In this document: positions 19,806 through 28,550 of the stretch, piece after piece
Layout: each line of letters opens with the position of its first letter
Numbering within the stretch: the first letter of the stretch is position 1
Source: Halomonas sp. HL-48
GTDB taxonomy: Bacteria > Pseudomonadota > Gammaproteobacteria > Pseudomonadales > Halomonadaceae
Direction: 5' to 3'
Length of the DNA: 64,000 bases
Assembly: GCF_001314875.1 (NCBI RefSeq)
Contig: NZ_LJZS01000016.1
Location: forward strand, 20,200-84,199
Position numbers and translations under genes: made by a program
Notes under the pieces: model-generated
Seen by the model: only the letters and a program-made list of their open reading frames with translations
Database searches by the model: none
What the model was told of the DNA's origin: nothing

Positions 19806-19849
19806 GTTATCGGTCACCAACGATTAACGCCGCTTTGTTACCGGTAACA
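19806..19849. promoter_or_regulatory. GntR operator pair upstream of the gluconate operon
   Basis: TGTTACCGGTAACA at 19836-19849 is a perfect 14-bp palindrome matching the known GntR operator core. A second, imperfect copy GTTATCGGTCAC (19806-19817) differs at two positions and its centre is 31 bp away, about three helical turns. Both lie 76-120 bases upstream of dctP, where a repressor could bind cooperatively. Confidence 0.85.
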
Positions 19850-19986
19850 TTCGATAAGCGAACATTAGCCACCTGCCTGAAGACTGTCAAAGCTAATCGG
19901 ATAAATTACGACCAAGGTATAGAGCGCTAGCCACCTGACGGTCGATCACGCTACATTAGGGGCACGCATTTTGTTAGGGAGCCTTC

Positions 19987-20436
19987 ATGGCCGACGCCCC
20001 GACCTGCAGCGAGCTTGAGCTCGATAACCAGCTTTGTTTCGCGCTCTACTCCACTTCCTTGATGATGACCAAGGTCTATAAACCGCTGCTCAGAGAGTTA
20101 GGCCTCACGTACCCTCAATACCTCGCCATGCTGGTGCTATGGCAGGAAGATGGCATTACCGTCAGCACCTTGAGCAAGCGGTTGCTGACTGATCCTGGCT
20201 CGGTCACCCCGCTCCTCAAACGCCTGGAAGCCGACCAGCTATTGCGCCGACAGCGCAGCCGCCAGGATGAGCGGGTAGTAGAACTCTTTCTTACCGAGCG
20301 GGGCCGCGCCATGCGTGAACAGGCGCGCCACATTCCCAGCTGCGTGGTCAACGCCAGCGAACAGTCCATCGAAGCACTGGCCCAGCTTAAAAACGACCTC
20401 GTCAAACTGCGCGATAAGTTACACAACCGTCAGTAG
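19987..20436 (+). CDS. ohrR: Organic-hydroperoxide-sensing repressor, MarR family
   Basis: 149 residues. Reactive cysteine C17 lies in LDNQLCFALYSTS, the OhrR sensing motif; winged helix follows (TVSTLSKRLLTDPGSVTPLLK). Peroxide oxidation of C17 releases DNA and derepresses ohr, which is 138 bases downstream on the same strand. GGGAG precedes the ATG. Confidence 0.93.
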   Translation: MADAPTCSELELDNQLCFALYSTSLMMTKVYKPLLRELGLTYPQYLAMLVLWQEDGITVSTLSKRLLTDPGSVTPLLKRLEADQLLRRQRSRQDERVVELFLTERGRAMREQARHIPSCVVNASEQSIEALAQLKNDLVKLRDKLHNRQ

Positions 20437-20476
20437 CCAGGTGCCATGGTAGGGATCAATATTTCGGGCATTTAAC

Positions 20477-20486
20477 TTGCGCGCAA
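20477..20486. promoter_or_regulatory. Candidate OhrR-binding palindrome
   Basis: TTGCGCGCAA, a 10-bp palindrome, lies 89 bases upstream of ohr between ohrR and ohr. OhrR sites are inverted repeats in the ohr promoter, but the exact consensus for this group is not known to me, so this is a position-based guess. Confidence 0.4.
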
Positions 20487-20574
20487 ACTAAAGCTGCACT
20501 AACTTATTGTCTACTCCAACGCTACACACAGGTTGGGTGAACCCAATTATCGAGCCATTGAGGGAGTTTTGACG

Positions 20575-21000
20575 ATGTCGATCGAAACAATTGCTTACCG
20601 AGCCCATGCAACCGCCACCGGCGGCCGTGAAGGCAATGCCAAGTCATCTGACGGCGCGCTGGACGTCAAACTGAGCACGCCCAAGGAACTCGGCGGCCCG
20701 GGCGGTGACGGCACCAACCCCGAACAGCTGTTTGCGGCGGGTTACTCAGCCTGCTTCCTGGGCGCCCTCAAGCATGTCGCCGGCCAAGAGAAAGTGAAGC
20801 TTCCGGACGCCACCAAGATCGACGGCCACGTCGGCATTGGCGCCATTCCCACCGGTTTTGGCATCGAAGTCGAGCTGAAAATCAGCTTGCCGGGGCTTGA
20901 AAAAGACGTCGCTCAAACGTTGGTCGATAAAGCTCACGTGGTGTGCCCCTACTCCAACGCCACACGCGGTAATATCGACGTCACCTTGACGCTGGTATAA
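20575..21000 (+). CDS. ohr: Organic hydroperoxide reductase
   Basis: 141 residues, thiol-dependent peroxidase for organic hydroperoxides. All active-site residues are in canonical positions: R18, E50, C60, C124. Start ATG at 20575 gives the usual family length; a longer frame begins 14 codons upstream. A terminator follows. Confidence 0.95.
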   Translation: MSIETIAYRAHATATGGREGNAKSSDGALDVKLSTPKELGGPGGDGTNPEQLFAAGYSACFLGALKHVAGQEKVKLPDATKIDGHVGIGAIPTGFGIEVELKISLPGLEKDVAQTLVDKAHVVCPYSNATRGNIDVTLTLV

Positions 21001-21022
21001 AGTCGATAGTTAGCGAACCATC

Positions 21023-21051
21023 AGCCACCGCTTGTGCACCTGGCGGTGGCT
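21023..21051 (+). terminator. Intrinsic terminator after ohr
   Basis: 9-bp perfect stem (21023-21031 / 21043-21051) with an 11-base loop and a short T-tract, 22 bases after the ohr stop. Confidence 0.75.
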
Positions 21052-21085
21052 TTGCATTGTTTGCATTGATTGACAGGAGGGCAAG

Positions 21086-21946
21086 ATGAGCGACAACACC
21101 TACACCCCACCTCGCGTCTGGAAATGGGAACCCGGCAACGGCGGCAAATTTGCCAACATCAACCGCCCCACGGCGGGTGCGACCCACGACAAGGCCTTGC
21201 CGGTCGGCAAGCATCCGCTGCAGCTCTATTCGCTGGCCACCCCCAATGGGGTCAAGGTCACCGTAATGCTGGAAGAGCTGCTGGAAAAAGGCATTAGCGG
21301 CGCTGAATACGACGCCCACCTGATCCAGATTGGCGAGGGCGACCAGTTCAGCAGTGGTTTTGTCGAGGTGAACCCCAACTCGAAGATTCCTGCGCTGATG
21401 GATCACAGCACCACGCCTCCCCAGCGGGTGTTTGAGTCCGGCGCGATTCTTCTCTACCTGGCCGAAAAGTTTGACGCTTTCCTGCCCAGCGACCCGTCAG
21501 CACGCACCGAATGCCTGTCATGGCTGTTCTGGCAAATGGGCAGCGCGCCAATGCTGGGCGGCGGGTTTGGGCACTTTTATGCCTATGCACCAGAGAGCTA
21601 CCAGTACCCCATTGACCGCTACACCATGGAAGTGAAGCGTCAGTTGGATGTACTCGACCGTCACCTGGCCGAAAATCGCTTCATGGCAGGCGATGCGTAC
21701 ACCATTGCCGACATGGCGATACATCCCTGGTACGGCGCCCTGGTCAAAAACCGGGTTTACGAAGCGGCCGAGTTCCTGGAAGCGCACACCTACAAAAATG
21801 TCATCCGCTGGACCGAAGAGATCGATGAGCGTCCGGCCGTCAAGCGGGGCCGCATGGTCAACCGCACCTGGGGCGAGCCCCATGAGCAGTTACATGAGCG
21901 TCATGATGCCAGCGACTTTGAACTGCGCACCCAAGACAAGCAATAA
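21086..21946 (+). CDS. yghU: Glutathione-disulfide oxidoreductase, YghU-type GST
   Basis: 286 residues, near the E. coli YghU length. N-terminal extension (YTPPRVWKWEPGNGGKFANI) followed by a thioredoxin-fold domain (LYSLATPNGVKVTVMLEELL, NPNSKIPALMD, ESGAILLYLAEKF) and all-helical C-terminal domain with FMAGDAYTIADMAIHPW. Reduces disulfides of glutathione and hydroperoxides. Strong site AGGAGG before the ATG. Confidence 0.93.
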   Translation: MSDNTYTPPRVWKWEPGNGGKFANINRPTAGATHDKALPVGKHPLQLYSLATPNGVKVTVMLEELLEKGISGAEYDAHLIQIGEGDQFSSGFVEVNPNSKIPALMDHSTTPPQRVFESGAILLYLAEKFDAFLPSDPSARTECLSWLFWQMGSAPMLGGGFGHFYAYAPESYQYPIDRYTMEVKRQLDVLDRHLAENRFMAGDAYTIADMAIHPWYGALVKNRVYEAAEFLEAHTYKNVIRWTEEIDERPAVKRGRMVNRTWGEPHEQLHERHDASDFELRTQDKQ

Positions 21947-21976
21947 TGGCGCTCTTGCATTAACGAGCGTTATCGC

Positions 21977-21999
21977 AAACGGCCCATCGCGGGCCGTTT
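21977..21999 (+). terminator. Intrinsic terminator after yghU
   Basis: 9-bp perfect stem (21977-21985 / 21991-21999), loop ATCGC, followed by TTTT. Confidence 0.85.
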
Positions 22000-22043
22000 T
22001 GCATCATGCCGTGTATAAGCTTAGCCGCATAAAGAGGGACGTC

Positions 22044-22277
22044 ATGATTGACCCTAAATATAGCCAGCTGCTGTTTACTTTCTTGATGGCGCTGTTCATG
22101 TCAGGCGTTATGTCTCTGGTGATTACGCTCTACAATATCGGCCTTGTCGACGGCATAGTGATGATCTGGCTGGAAGCCTGGCTGTTTGCTTTTATCGTCG
22201 CCTTTCCGGTCATCAACCTTGTGTTACCCCTTGTCCGCCGGCTCGTCGCCCTCCTAGTCAAAAAGCCGTCCAGCTAA
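22044..22277 (+). CDS. Small inner-membrane protein, DUF2798 family
   Basis: 77 residues, two transmembrane helices (TFLMALFMSGVMSLVITLYN and AWLFAFIVAFPVINLVLPLV). Matches the DUF2798 pattern; no known function. AGAGGG lies before the ATG. Stands alone between two terminators. Confidence 0.8.
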   Translation: MIDPKYSQLLFTFLMALFMSGVMSLVITLYNIGLVDGIVMIWLEAWLFAFIVAFPVINLVLPLVRRLVALLVKKPSS

Positions 22278-22281
22278 CGCA

Positions 22282-22307
22282 AAAAGGGCGACATACGTCG
22301 CCCTTTT
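22282..22307 (+). terminator. Terminator after the DUF2798 gene
   Basis: 11-bp stem (22282-22292 / 22297-22307), loop ATAC, with A-tract before and TTTT inside the 3' arm; usable in both directions, so it may also end the convergent TonB-receptor transcript. Confidence 0.88.
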
Positions 22308-22335
22308 CAGCATCACGCCCTCGTTCAACAAATAG

Positions 22336-24444
22336 CTAGAACTGATAGCGCACGTTGGCCGTCACGTTGCGCCGCTCGCCGTAGCCGCAGTCACCGCCTT
22401 CGTAACGGCACCAGGAGACAAATTCTTCATCGGTCAGGTTTTTGGCATCCAGACTTAGATCCCACTGACCAACGGTATAGCCGATCATAGCGTCAAATAA
22501 GGTCTCAGACGGCACCTTAGGCGCACCTCCCGAGCCGACGTTATCACCGATATAACGCACACCAGCGCCTAACCGCCAGTTATTGCCGACGTACAGCTTG
22601 TTCCACCACGATGCCTGCTTTTCTGCCACGGCGGACAGACGCTCACCGGTGCTGTCATTATTGGCATTCATGTTGGTGTAGCCCAACTGGGTTTCGAAGT
22701 CCTGCCAACGCTTGTTGATCTGCAGTTCCCAGCCATCGATCATCGCGCCATTTTGCTCGACGCCACCGGGTGTCACCCCGTCGCTGACCCGGTTTTCCTG
22801 CGTAATATCAAAATACGCGGCGCTGATGGCCAGCGACTTATCCGGTGACAGGTACTTGATGCCCGCTTCTTCTTGCTCACCGGTGGTGGGCTCAAGCGCA
22901 CTGGGATTGGCGGTGCCGTCGTTGCCCAGATTCATGGTAAAAGCTTCGGAATAACTCACATAAGGGGACAGGCCGTTATCAAAGCGATACATCAGCCCCA
23001 GGCGACCGGTCGTGGCTTCCTGGTCGCTGACCGAGTCAGGGCCGGACACCGCCAACTCGCGGTTTTCCGCCCAATCATGGCGTACCCCCGCCGACACCAC
23101 CACCGGGCCGACCTCGATATGGTCCGCCAGGTAGATGCCTACCTGCTCGATTTCATTATCGGGACGGTCTGATGGATTTAGCGAGTCCAACTGTAAATCA
23201 CCGTACTGAGGGTTATAAATATCAATGTTGCCCCCGCCCCCGGGGACCGATGCATAATTATCCTGCTCCCAGCGGGCGTCCTGACGGTCGATACCGGCGA
23301 TCAGATTATGCTGGGTATTGCCGAGCGCAAAATTGCCGTCCAGACGCGCATCCACATTGAATATTTGCGTTTCCGCATCGGCGGTAAAAATGGTCCGTGA
23401 AACCTCGCCGTTGGCATCGGGTACGCTTGGAATGTCGACCCAGTGCTCGCGGGTTTCGGTACTGGAATCGGTATAGCGCGCCGTCGCGGAAAACGCCCAG
23501 TCCCGGTTCAACTGGTGGTCGAAGAACAGCGTGGTCTCGGTTTTTTCGCGATCATAGCGATCCCAGCCAGGCTCGCCGACAAACCGCTCGGAGCCGATAA
23601 AGCCCTGGGAACCCGGCTCCAGCGTCCCCGCCTGGGGCAGGAACTGGGCCGATATCTGACCTTCATTTTCTTGGCGGTTAACCAGCAGCGTGATTTCGGT
23701 GTCATCACTCGGCCGCCAGGTCAGTGAGGGTGAGACCACATAGCCATCGTCCTCGACGTGATCCACCTGAGTGTCGCTATCACGCTGCAAGGCCACCAGC
23801 CGATAGAGCAGCTTGCCGTCCTCATCGGCGGCGCCTGTAACATCCACGGCAAGCTGTTTGCGGTTGTGCGAACCGTACTGCGCCCACACCTCGCCCCGGC
23901 GCTCCTCTTCAGGCAGCTTGGATACCCCATTGATAATGCCGCCCAGATCCGCCTGTCCGTAGAGCATCGACGACGGCCCTTTCAGCACTTCCAGGCTCTC
24001 CAGCGCATAGGGGTTGGTACGCACTGAGTTGTAGGAGCCGTAAATCTGGCGCAGGCCGTCCAGATAGCGGCCGGCTTCGATACCGCGCACCGAGGCTCCG
24101 TCGATGCGAGTGTCAAAGCCGTAATTACCAGCGTAGACACCGGGCGTATAAAGCAGCGCATCCTGAATCGTTTTACTGCCGGTATCCTGCATGAACTGCT
24201 CATCCACCACCGACATAGAGAACGGCTGCTCGTTTAACGGCACGTCCAGTTTACCTACGCTTGGCTGTTTTTCCGCTTCGATATAGCCCATTGCATCCAT
24301 CGCGGTACCTATGACCCGCATAGACTCCAGCTCGACGTCACTAGCGGAGTCGGCTTGCTGAGCTGTGGCATACGCAGGCGTCATAAGAGACGCAAGCGCT
24401 ACCGCACTGGATAGCTTGCGCAAATGAAAGGCAGACTTTTGCAT
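22336..24444 (-). CDS. TonB-dependent siderophore receptor (FhuA/FpvA-like)
   Basis: 702 residues. Signal peptide (to about residue 28, ATAQQA), plug domain with TIQDALLYTPGV and LKGPSSMLYGQADLGGIIN, and a 22-strand barrel ending in the canonical C-terminal aromatic (VTANVRYQF). Imports ferric siderophores with TonB energy; hydroxamate type is likely from the plug sequence but not certain. An iron-box-like site upstream suggests Fur control. No siderophore synthesis genes are nearby. Confidence 0.9.
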   Translation of the reverse strand: MQKSAFHLRKLSSAVALASLMTPAYATAQQADSASDVELESMRVIGTAMDAMGYIEAEKQPSVGKLDVPLNEQPFSMSVVDEQFMQDTGSKTIQDALLYTPGVYAGNYGFDTRIDGASVRGIEAGRYLDGLRQIYGSYNSVRTNPYALESLEVLKGPSSMLYGQADLGGIINGVSKLPEEERRGEVWAQYGSHNRKQLAVDVTGAADEDGKLLYRLVALQRDSDTQVDHVEDDGYVVSPSLTWRPSDDTEITLLVNRQENEGQISAQFLPQAGTLEPGSQGFIGSERFVGEPGWDRYDREKTETTLFFDHQLNRDWAFSATARYTDSSTETREHWVDIPSVPDANGEVSRTIFTADAETQIFNVDARLDGNFALGNTQHNLIAGIDRQDARWEQDNYASVPGGGGNIDIYNPQYGDLQLDSLNPSDRPDNEIEQVGIYLADHIEVGPVVVSAGVRHDWAENRELAVSGPDSVSDQEATTGRLGLMYRFDNGLSPYVSYSEAFTMNLGNDGTANPSALEPTTGEQEEAGIKYLSPDKSLAISAAYFDITQENRVSDGVTPGGVEQNGAMIDGWELQINKRWQDFETQLGYTNMNANNDSTGERLSAVAEKQASWWNKLYVGNNWRLGAGVRYIGDNVGSGGAPKVPSETLFDAMIGYTVGQWDLSLDAKNLTDEEFVSWCRYEGGDCGYGERRNVTANVRYQF

Positions 24445-24478
24445 GATATTTTGATCCCGGAGCTAATATTAATAACAA

Positions 24479-24493
24479 TGATAGTGATTTTTA
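24479..24493. promoter_or_regulatory. Fur box upstream of the TonB receptor
   Basis: TGATAGTGATTTTTA matches 11 of the 14 defined positions of the 7-1-7 Fur consensus (TGATAATnATTATCA) and lies in a strongly AT-rich stretch 35-49 bases upstream of the receptor ATG, overlapping the expected promoter. Confidence 0.65.
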
Positions 24494-24679
24494 TTTGCGC
24501 ATAATATAAAGACCGGAATAACGCCTGTCAAAGATCGTGCGTGAAACGCGGAAAGAATAAGAAAAGACCATCTGGGGGAGATACGCCCGCAGGCAGGACG
24601 CAGCGAACAAGATAAAAGACTGCGACGATCGCCAGGTACTCGTGGCAATCGCTCCATTACGAAGGACGGTCAAACAAGC

Positions 24680-25003
24680 TTACCGACGGTTCGCCCACCA
24701 CTGCGCGTAGGAGCTGTTATCGGGCGCCAGGCCGCCTTCATCGGGGCTGTCATCGTCCCACCATACCGGGCCACGCTCGCCCAGCGCTTCCTTGGCTAAC
24801 TGCACCGCGTCACGCGCCTCGCGCAGCGCATCTGGGTCATCCTGTTGCTGCGCCGTTCGCACCGCACGGCGTGCTTTCATCAGCGCCTTGATGTGGGTGC
24901 GTTTCTCGTCTTCGCTCAAGCGCGGATCGGTACAGCGCCAGAGGCGATTTTTGGCCACAAAATAGCGGCCATCGGGCGTGTGGGGGTATTGCTTCCTGGC
25001 CAT
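24680..25003 (-). CDS. Conserved hypothetical protein, about 107 residues
   Basis: Soluble, charged protein starting MARKQYPHTPDGRYFVAKNR with LWRCTDPRLSEDEK and a long amphipathic helix (ALMKARRAVRTAQQ...). Proteins of this type occur widely in gammaproteobacteria, but I know no function. GGAGG six bases before the ATG at 25003 decides between two adjacent ATGs. Single-gene unit. Confidence 0.75.
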   Translation of the reverse strand: MARKQYPHTPDGRYFVAKNRLWRCTDPRLSEDEKRTHIKALMKARRAVRTAQQQDDPDALREARDAVQLAKEALGERGPVWWDDDSPDEGGLAPDNSSYAQWWANRR

Positions 25004-25061
25004 TAGCATCCTCCATTACGTCAACCGATCTACGCCGTACAGTGCCAGCATCGTAGTGTAC

Positions 25062-26051
25062 CTAGAAGCGTTTCGACAGCGTCAGTGCTCCAAACTTATC
25101 CTGCTCTTCCTGACCATCAAACTCTCTCGATCGCGCCACGGCGGCATACGTCACTTGCCAATCCTCCCATGCCAGTGCCAGCCCACCCGACACATCACCT
25201 ACCCACTCCTTGCGGTCGACCGAGTGACTATTGCGGAAAGTATTACCATCCAGGGTAAGATTTTGGGCCATGTAATAGCCATCCACACTGGCAAACAGGT
25301 ACCACTGCCAGCCATCATTACCGGTCAGGTGATGACGGCTGCCCGGATTAGGCGTCAGCGTAGGTATGCCCGAGGCGTCATCGCCCCAGCGCACGCTGTA
25401 ACCGGCGCCAGCATAAGTGTAGAGGTTACCCAAGGCACCGCTTACGCTCGGGCCATGGGCAAACTGCTTTCCGCCCAACGGCGTGCTATGCCACCACTGG
25501 CGGCGTATGGCCGCATTGAGTATTGCCTCATCACCTAGCTGGTTGTCCCAGCCGCTAGGGCGGTCGCCATCGGTAAAGCGATGCACTTCGCGCTGAATGC
25601 TATCGGCAAGTGATGACGGCCCCGCTAGTCCAATATCCAGGTGCACGTCGGTTGCTTGCTGCCAGTTGCCCATTGGCACATCTTCGTAAAGCGAAATACC
25701 GCCGTAGACAAGCCCCGCGTAAGGGCGATCATCCTCAATTAAGTCACTCTGCGTGATATTGTTCGGCGTATAAATTTGATGCACTAGCCGATAAGCGGCT
25801 CTATCCGCACTGCCGATTAGGCTATCAGGCAGTGCCGTTGCTAGACGCTGAGTCCAGCTGTCAGAAGCAGGCTCAAACGACCAGTTAAGTTCAAAGCCGC
25901 TGGTAAAGTGGCCGTCGTCGCTGCTGGCCAAGTTATCATTTTCAAATTTTACCGATAGCACTTCATCCGCTGCATTGGCCAACCCGGGCAGCAGGCTAAC
26001 GCAGGCAAACAGGCTGGCAAGTGGCCAACGCAGAGGGGAATATCCATTCAT
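25062..26051 (-). CDS. Outer-membrane lipid A deacylase-like protein (LpxR/DUF2219)
   Basis: 329 residues with a signal peptide ending ANAADE and a beta-barrel that ends in F (ALTLSKRF). LpxR hallmarks: FENDNLASSDDGHFTSGFEL near the mature N-terminus, DDRPYAGLVYGG, and DIGLAGPSSLADSIQ with E..HR. LpxR removes the 3'-acyloxyacyl chain of lipid A. Whether this homologue does so is not certain. AAGGA precedes the ATG. Confidence 0.83.
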   Translation of the reverse strand: MNGYSPLRWPLASLFACVSLLPGLANAADEVLSVKFENDNLASSDDGHFTSGFELNWSFEPASDSWTQRLATALPDSLIGSADRAAYRLVHQIYTPNNITQSDLIEDDRPYAGLVYGGISLYEDVPMGNWQQATDVHLDIGLAGPSSLADSIQREVHRFTDGDRPSGWDNQLGDEAILNAAIRRQWWHSTPLGGKQFAHGPSVSGALGNLYTYAGAGYSVRWGDDASGIPTLTPNPGSRHHLTGNDGWQWYLFASVDGYYMAQNLTLDGNTFRNSHSVDRKEWVGDVSGGLALAWEDWQVTYAAVARSREFDGQEEQDKFGALTLSKRF

Positions 26052-26189
26052 TGCTAAGTCCTTGAGTTGAGCGAGGCAGCAGCGATTTAAAACAGCCAAT
26101 CACAGACAAACATTCCTGTATGTATGTAACAATGTAAAAATATAGCAAGCATACTTCTGTCTTTCCAGAAAAAACGCTCCCAAAAGAAA

Positions 26190-26209
26190 GGATGGCCATT
26201 AGGCCACCC
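26190..26209 (-). terminator. Terminator after yaeQ
   Basis: 8-bp stem including one G-U pair on the minus strand (26190-26197 / 26202-26209), loop of 4, followed by TTTCTTTT. Confidence 0.75.
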
Positions 26210-26249
26210 TATTGCATACGTTAAATTTAGAAGAAACAAAACTTTAAGG

Positions 26250-26789
26250 CTAACGATCCTGCAGTAACCACTGAGGTGTAATCTCGTGCTGACCATTTTC
26301 ATCCGTAATAAACAGCGAACCTTCGCTAACCATCACGGCCCAGTTAATAGCCCTTGGCAGGTCTTTAGCAATAGTGGCTAATGCCTCCTGTGGCAGTCCT
26401 GCCACATGTACATTTTTCAGCGACGATATATTGGGTAGCACTTTGCTTTCCCATAGGTCTACCCGGCCATAAGCGAGTAAGGTAACGCGCTCGGCACGGC
26501 GGGAGCACCAGGTGATTCGCTCTGCATCCGGCAGCCCCACTTCGATCCAATGCAGCACACGACCATCTAGGCTTTTCTCCCACAACGCGGGCTCATCCAC
26601 ATCAGAAAGCCCACGGCCGAAGGCGAGCGACTCGCTATACCAAAGCACATAAGCAAGCAGGCGTGCGGTCATACGCTCTTCGGTTTCTGACGGGTGACGG
26701 GCCACGGTAAAGCGCAATGTTTCGTACACCCCCCGATCCAGGTCAGTCAGGTTGATATCGACTTTGTAAGGCGTTGCGCTAAGAGCCAT
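26250..26789 (-). CDS. yaeQ: YaeQ family protein
   Basis: 179 residues (family about 181), beginning MALSATPYKVDINLTDLDRG. PD-(D/E)XK-nuclease-like fold, with GLSDVDEPALW and WIEVGLPDAERI marking YaeQ. Once linked to hemolysin regulation, but its real activity is unknown. The ribosome site is weak (GGACAC). Monocistronic by context. Confidence 0.88.
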   Translation of the reverse strand: MALSATPYKVDINLTDLDRGVYETLRFTVARHPSETEERMTARLLAYVLWYSESLAFGRGLSDVDEPALWEKSLDGRVLHWIEVGLPDAERITWCSRRAERVTLLAYGRVDLWESKVLPNISSLKNVHVAGLPQEALATIAKDLPRAINWAVMVSEGSLFITDENGQHEITPQWLLQDR

Positions 26790-26844
26790 TGCAGTGTCCA
26801 AACGAAAATTTTCGCCAGTGTACCTGATGCGGGCGCGTACTGGT

Positions 26845-27534
26845 TCACGACCGCCGATAATCGGCTTTCAGGGCGCCGCTTTTTAGCGTTTCAGCCTCGT
26901 GCATCGGTTCGCGCCACGTTTCCTCAAGCGCGGCCTGGTACCATGCCTGCATGGCCGGCAGCGCCAGCAGGTGTTCGACATAGGCGCTGGCGCGATCACT
27001 CAGCGGCAGGTTGAACGTCTGCACACGAAAGGCCACGGGGGCATAAAACGCATCGACCGCGGTAAAGCGGTTACCTGCCAAAAACGGTCCGCCGAAGCGC
27101 TCGAGTCCTTGTTGCCATAGCGCATCCAAACGAGCCACATCGGCCTTGAGCTTGGCCGATAAGCTATTCAATTCCACCCGCATACCGCAGTTCATGGAGC
27201 ACTCGTCGCGTAGCGCACTAAAGCCGCTGTGCATTTCGGCAGTGGCTGAGCGTGCCCAGGCACGGGCGGTTTTATCTGCAGGCCATACGTTACCGTGCTG
27301 CTCGGCCAGGTACTCGACAATCGCCAGGGAGTCCCACACTGCCACCTCGCCATCCACCAAGCAGGGCACCAAACCCGAAGGCGAAAAACGCGTGTAACTA
27401 TCATGGCTAGCACCAAAGCCGCCTTCAAACGGCATCAGGTGTTCGTTAAACGGAATCTCCAACGTTTTCATCAGCACCCAGGGGCGCAGCGACCAGGACG
27501 AGTAATTCTTGTTGGCAATGTATAGATCCACCAT
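26845..27534 (-). CDS. Glutathione S-transferase family protein
   Basis: 229 residues. Thioredoxin-like N-terminal half (LYIANKNYSSWSLRPWVLMK, catalytic serine region; FSPSGLVPCLVDGEVAVWDSLAI) and helical C-terminal half (GNRFTAVDAFYAPVAFRV). The NKNYSSWSLRPW start places it near the maleylacetoacetate isomerase/zeta-like group. AAGGAG fixes the ATG at 27534. Substrate unknown. Confidence 0.87.
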   Translation of the reverse strand: MVDLYIANKNYSSWSLRPWVLMKTLEIPFNEHLMPFEGGFGASHDSYTRFSPSGLVPCLVDGEVAVWDSLAIVEYLAEQHGNVWPADKTARAWARSATAEMHSGFSALRDECSMNCGMRVELNSLSAKLKADVARLDALWQQGLERFGGPFLAGNRFTAVDAFYAPVAFRVQTFNLPLSDRASAYVEHLLALPAMQAWYQAALEETWREPMHEAETLKSGALKADYRRS

Positions 27535-27613
27535 GCAGCGCTCCTTGCCATATTGAGGGGCTATCGGGGTTGGACTCGCCAAACGGCGGACCAGGAAACG
27601 TTGAGAATAAAAC

Positions 27614-27637
27614 GGGGGTGACGCAAGCGCCACCCCC
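27614..27637 (-). terminator. Strong terminator after the crotonase gene
   Basis: 11-bp stem (27614-27624 / 27627-27637) with one G-U wobble on the minus strand, 2-base loop, followed by GTTTTATTC. Ends the fatty-acid operon. Confidence 0.85.
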
Positions 27638-27666
27638 TAAATAAGCAAAATTGCAACGAGTAACTT

Positions 27667-28440
27667 TTAGAAGCTCGGTTTACGCTTTTCAACAAAGGCC
27701 GCCATGCCCTCTTTCTGCTCGTCGCCGGCAAAGCAGAAGGCGAACAGGCTGGTTTCCAGCGCCAGGGCGCTGTCCAGATCCTGGTCCATGCCATCGTGAA
27801 CCGCTTGTTTGGCGCCGCGCACTGCCTGCGGGCCGTTGCCTTTGAGCTGCTTGGTGAGCTCCTCGACGTAGTTTTCCAGCTCCGCCTGCGGCATTACCCG
27901 GTTGACCAGACCGATGCGCAGCGCTTCCTGAGCATCAATCTTGCGCCCGGTGGTTACCAGGTCGATCGCCATCGCAGGGCCGACCCGGCGCGGCAGGCGC
28001 TGGGTGCCGCCAAAGCCAGGAATCACGCCCAGCAGCACTTCTGGCTGCCCGAAAATGGCATTCTCGCTGGCTACCGCCCAGTCGCAGGCCAGCGCCAGTT
28101 CGCAGCCGCCGCCAAGGCAAAACCCGTTCACCAGCGCGACCACCGGCACGGGCAACGTCTCTAGGCGTTTAATGGTGCGCAGCGCCTGGCTGGCAAAGGC
28201 GCGGGCTTCTTCAGGGGTCTTGTCGCGCATTTCGGTGATATCCGCACCGGCGACGAAGGATTTCTCACCGGCGCCGGTGATCAACACGGCGCGCAGGCGA
28301 GGATGGGCTTCAAGCTCCACCAGGTGGGCTTCAAGGGCGGTGAGTACATCGCTGTTCAGCGCATTCAAAGCGCTGGGGCGATTGATGGTCAGTCGCACCA
28401 CTCCATCGTTATCGACTTTCTCAATCACTGCTTCGCTCAT
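27667..28440 (-). CDS. Enoyl-CoA hydratase (crotonase family)
   Basis: 257 residues; hydrates 2-enoyl-CoA to 3-hydroxyacyl-CoA. Oxyanion-hole segment [11 protein letters not shown] and the catalytic glutamates in [11 protein letters not shown] and [20 protein letters not shown] are intact. Follows the 3-hydroxyacyl-CoA dehydrogenase gene on the same strand, so they carry out consecutive beta-oxidation steps. Chain-length preference is not visible. Confidence 0.92.
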   Translation of the reverse strand: MSEAVIEKVDNDGVVRLTINRPSALNALNSDVLTALEAHLVELEAHPRLRAVLITGAGEKSFVAGADITEMRDKTPEEARAFASQALRTIKRLETLPVPVVALVNGFCLGGGCELALACDWAVASENAIFGQPEVLLGVIPGFGGTQRLPRRVGPAMAIDLVTTGRKIDAQEALRIGLVNRVMPQAELENYVEELTKQLKGNGPQAVRGAKQAVHDGMDQDLDSALALETSLFAFCFAGDEQKEGMAAFVEKRKPSF

Positions 28441-28493
28441 GGCAAGCTCCTTGTTGTTGTGTCAAAACGCTGTTTTACCGTGAAAGGGATACC

Positions 28494-28522
28494 ACCCAAC
28501 CCTAGCGAACGCTTGGTTGGGT
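28494..28522. other. Stem-loop between hydratase and dehydrogenase genes
   Basis: ACCCAACC (28494-28501) pairs with GGTTGGGT (28515-28522), and the loop itself contains AGCGAACGCT, which can fold further. No T-tract follows on the minus strand, so it is more likely an RNA-processing or stabilising hairpin than a terminator. Confidence 0.45.
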
Positions 28523-28550
28523 AGCAATAACTTCTTTATATCACGAATAT

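Noticed and set aside
28494..28522. Terminator between hbd and the hydratase gene
   Set aside because: The stem is good but no T-tract follows, so it is listed only as a stem-loop.
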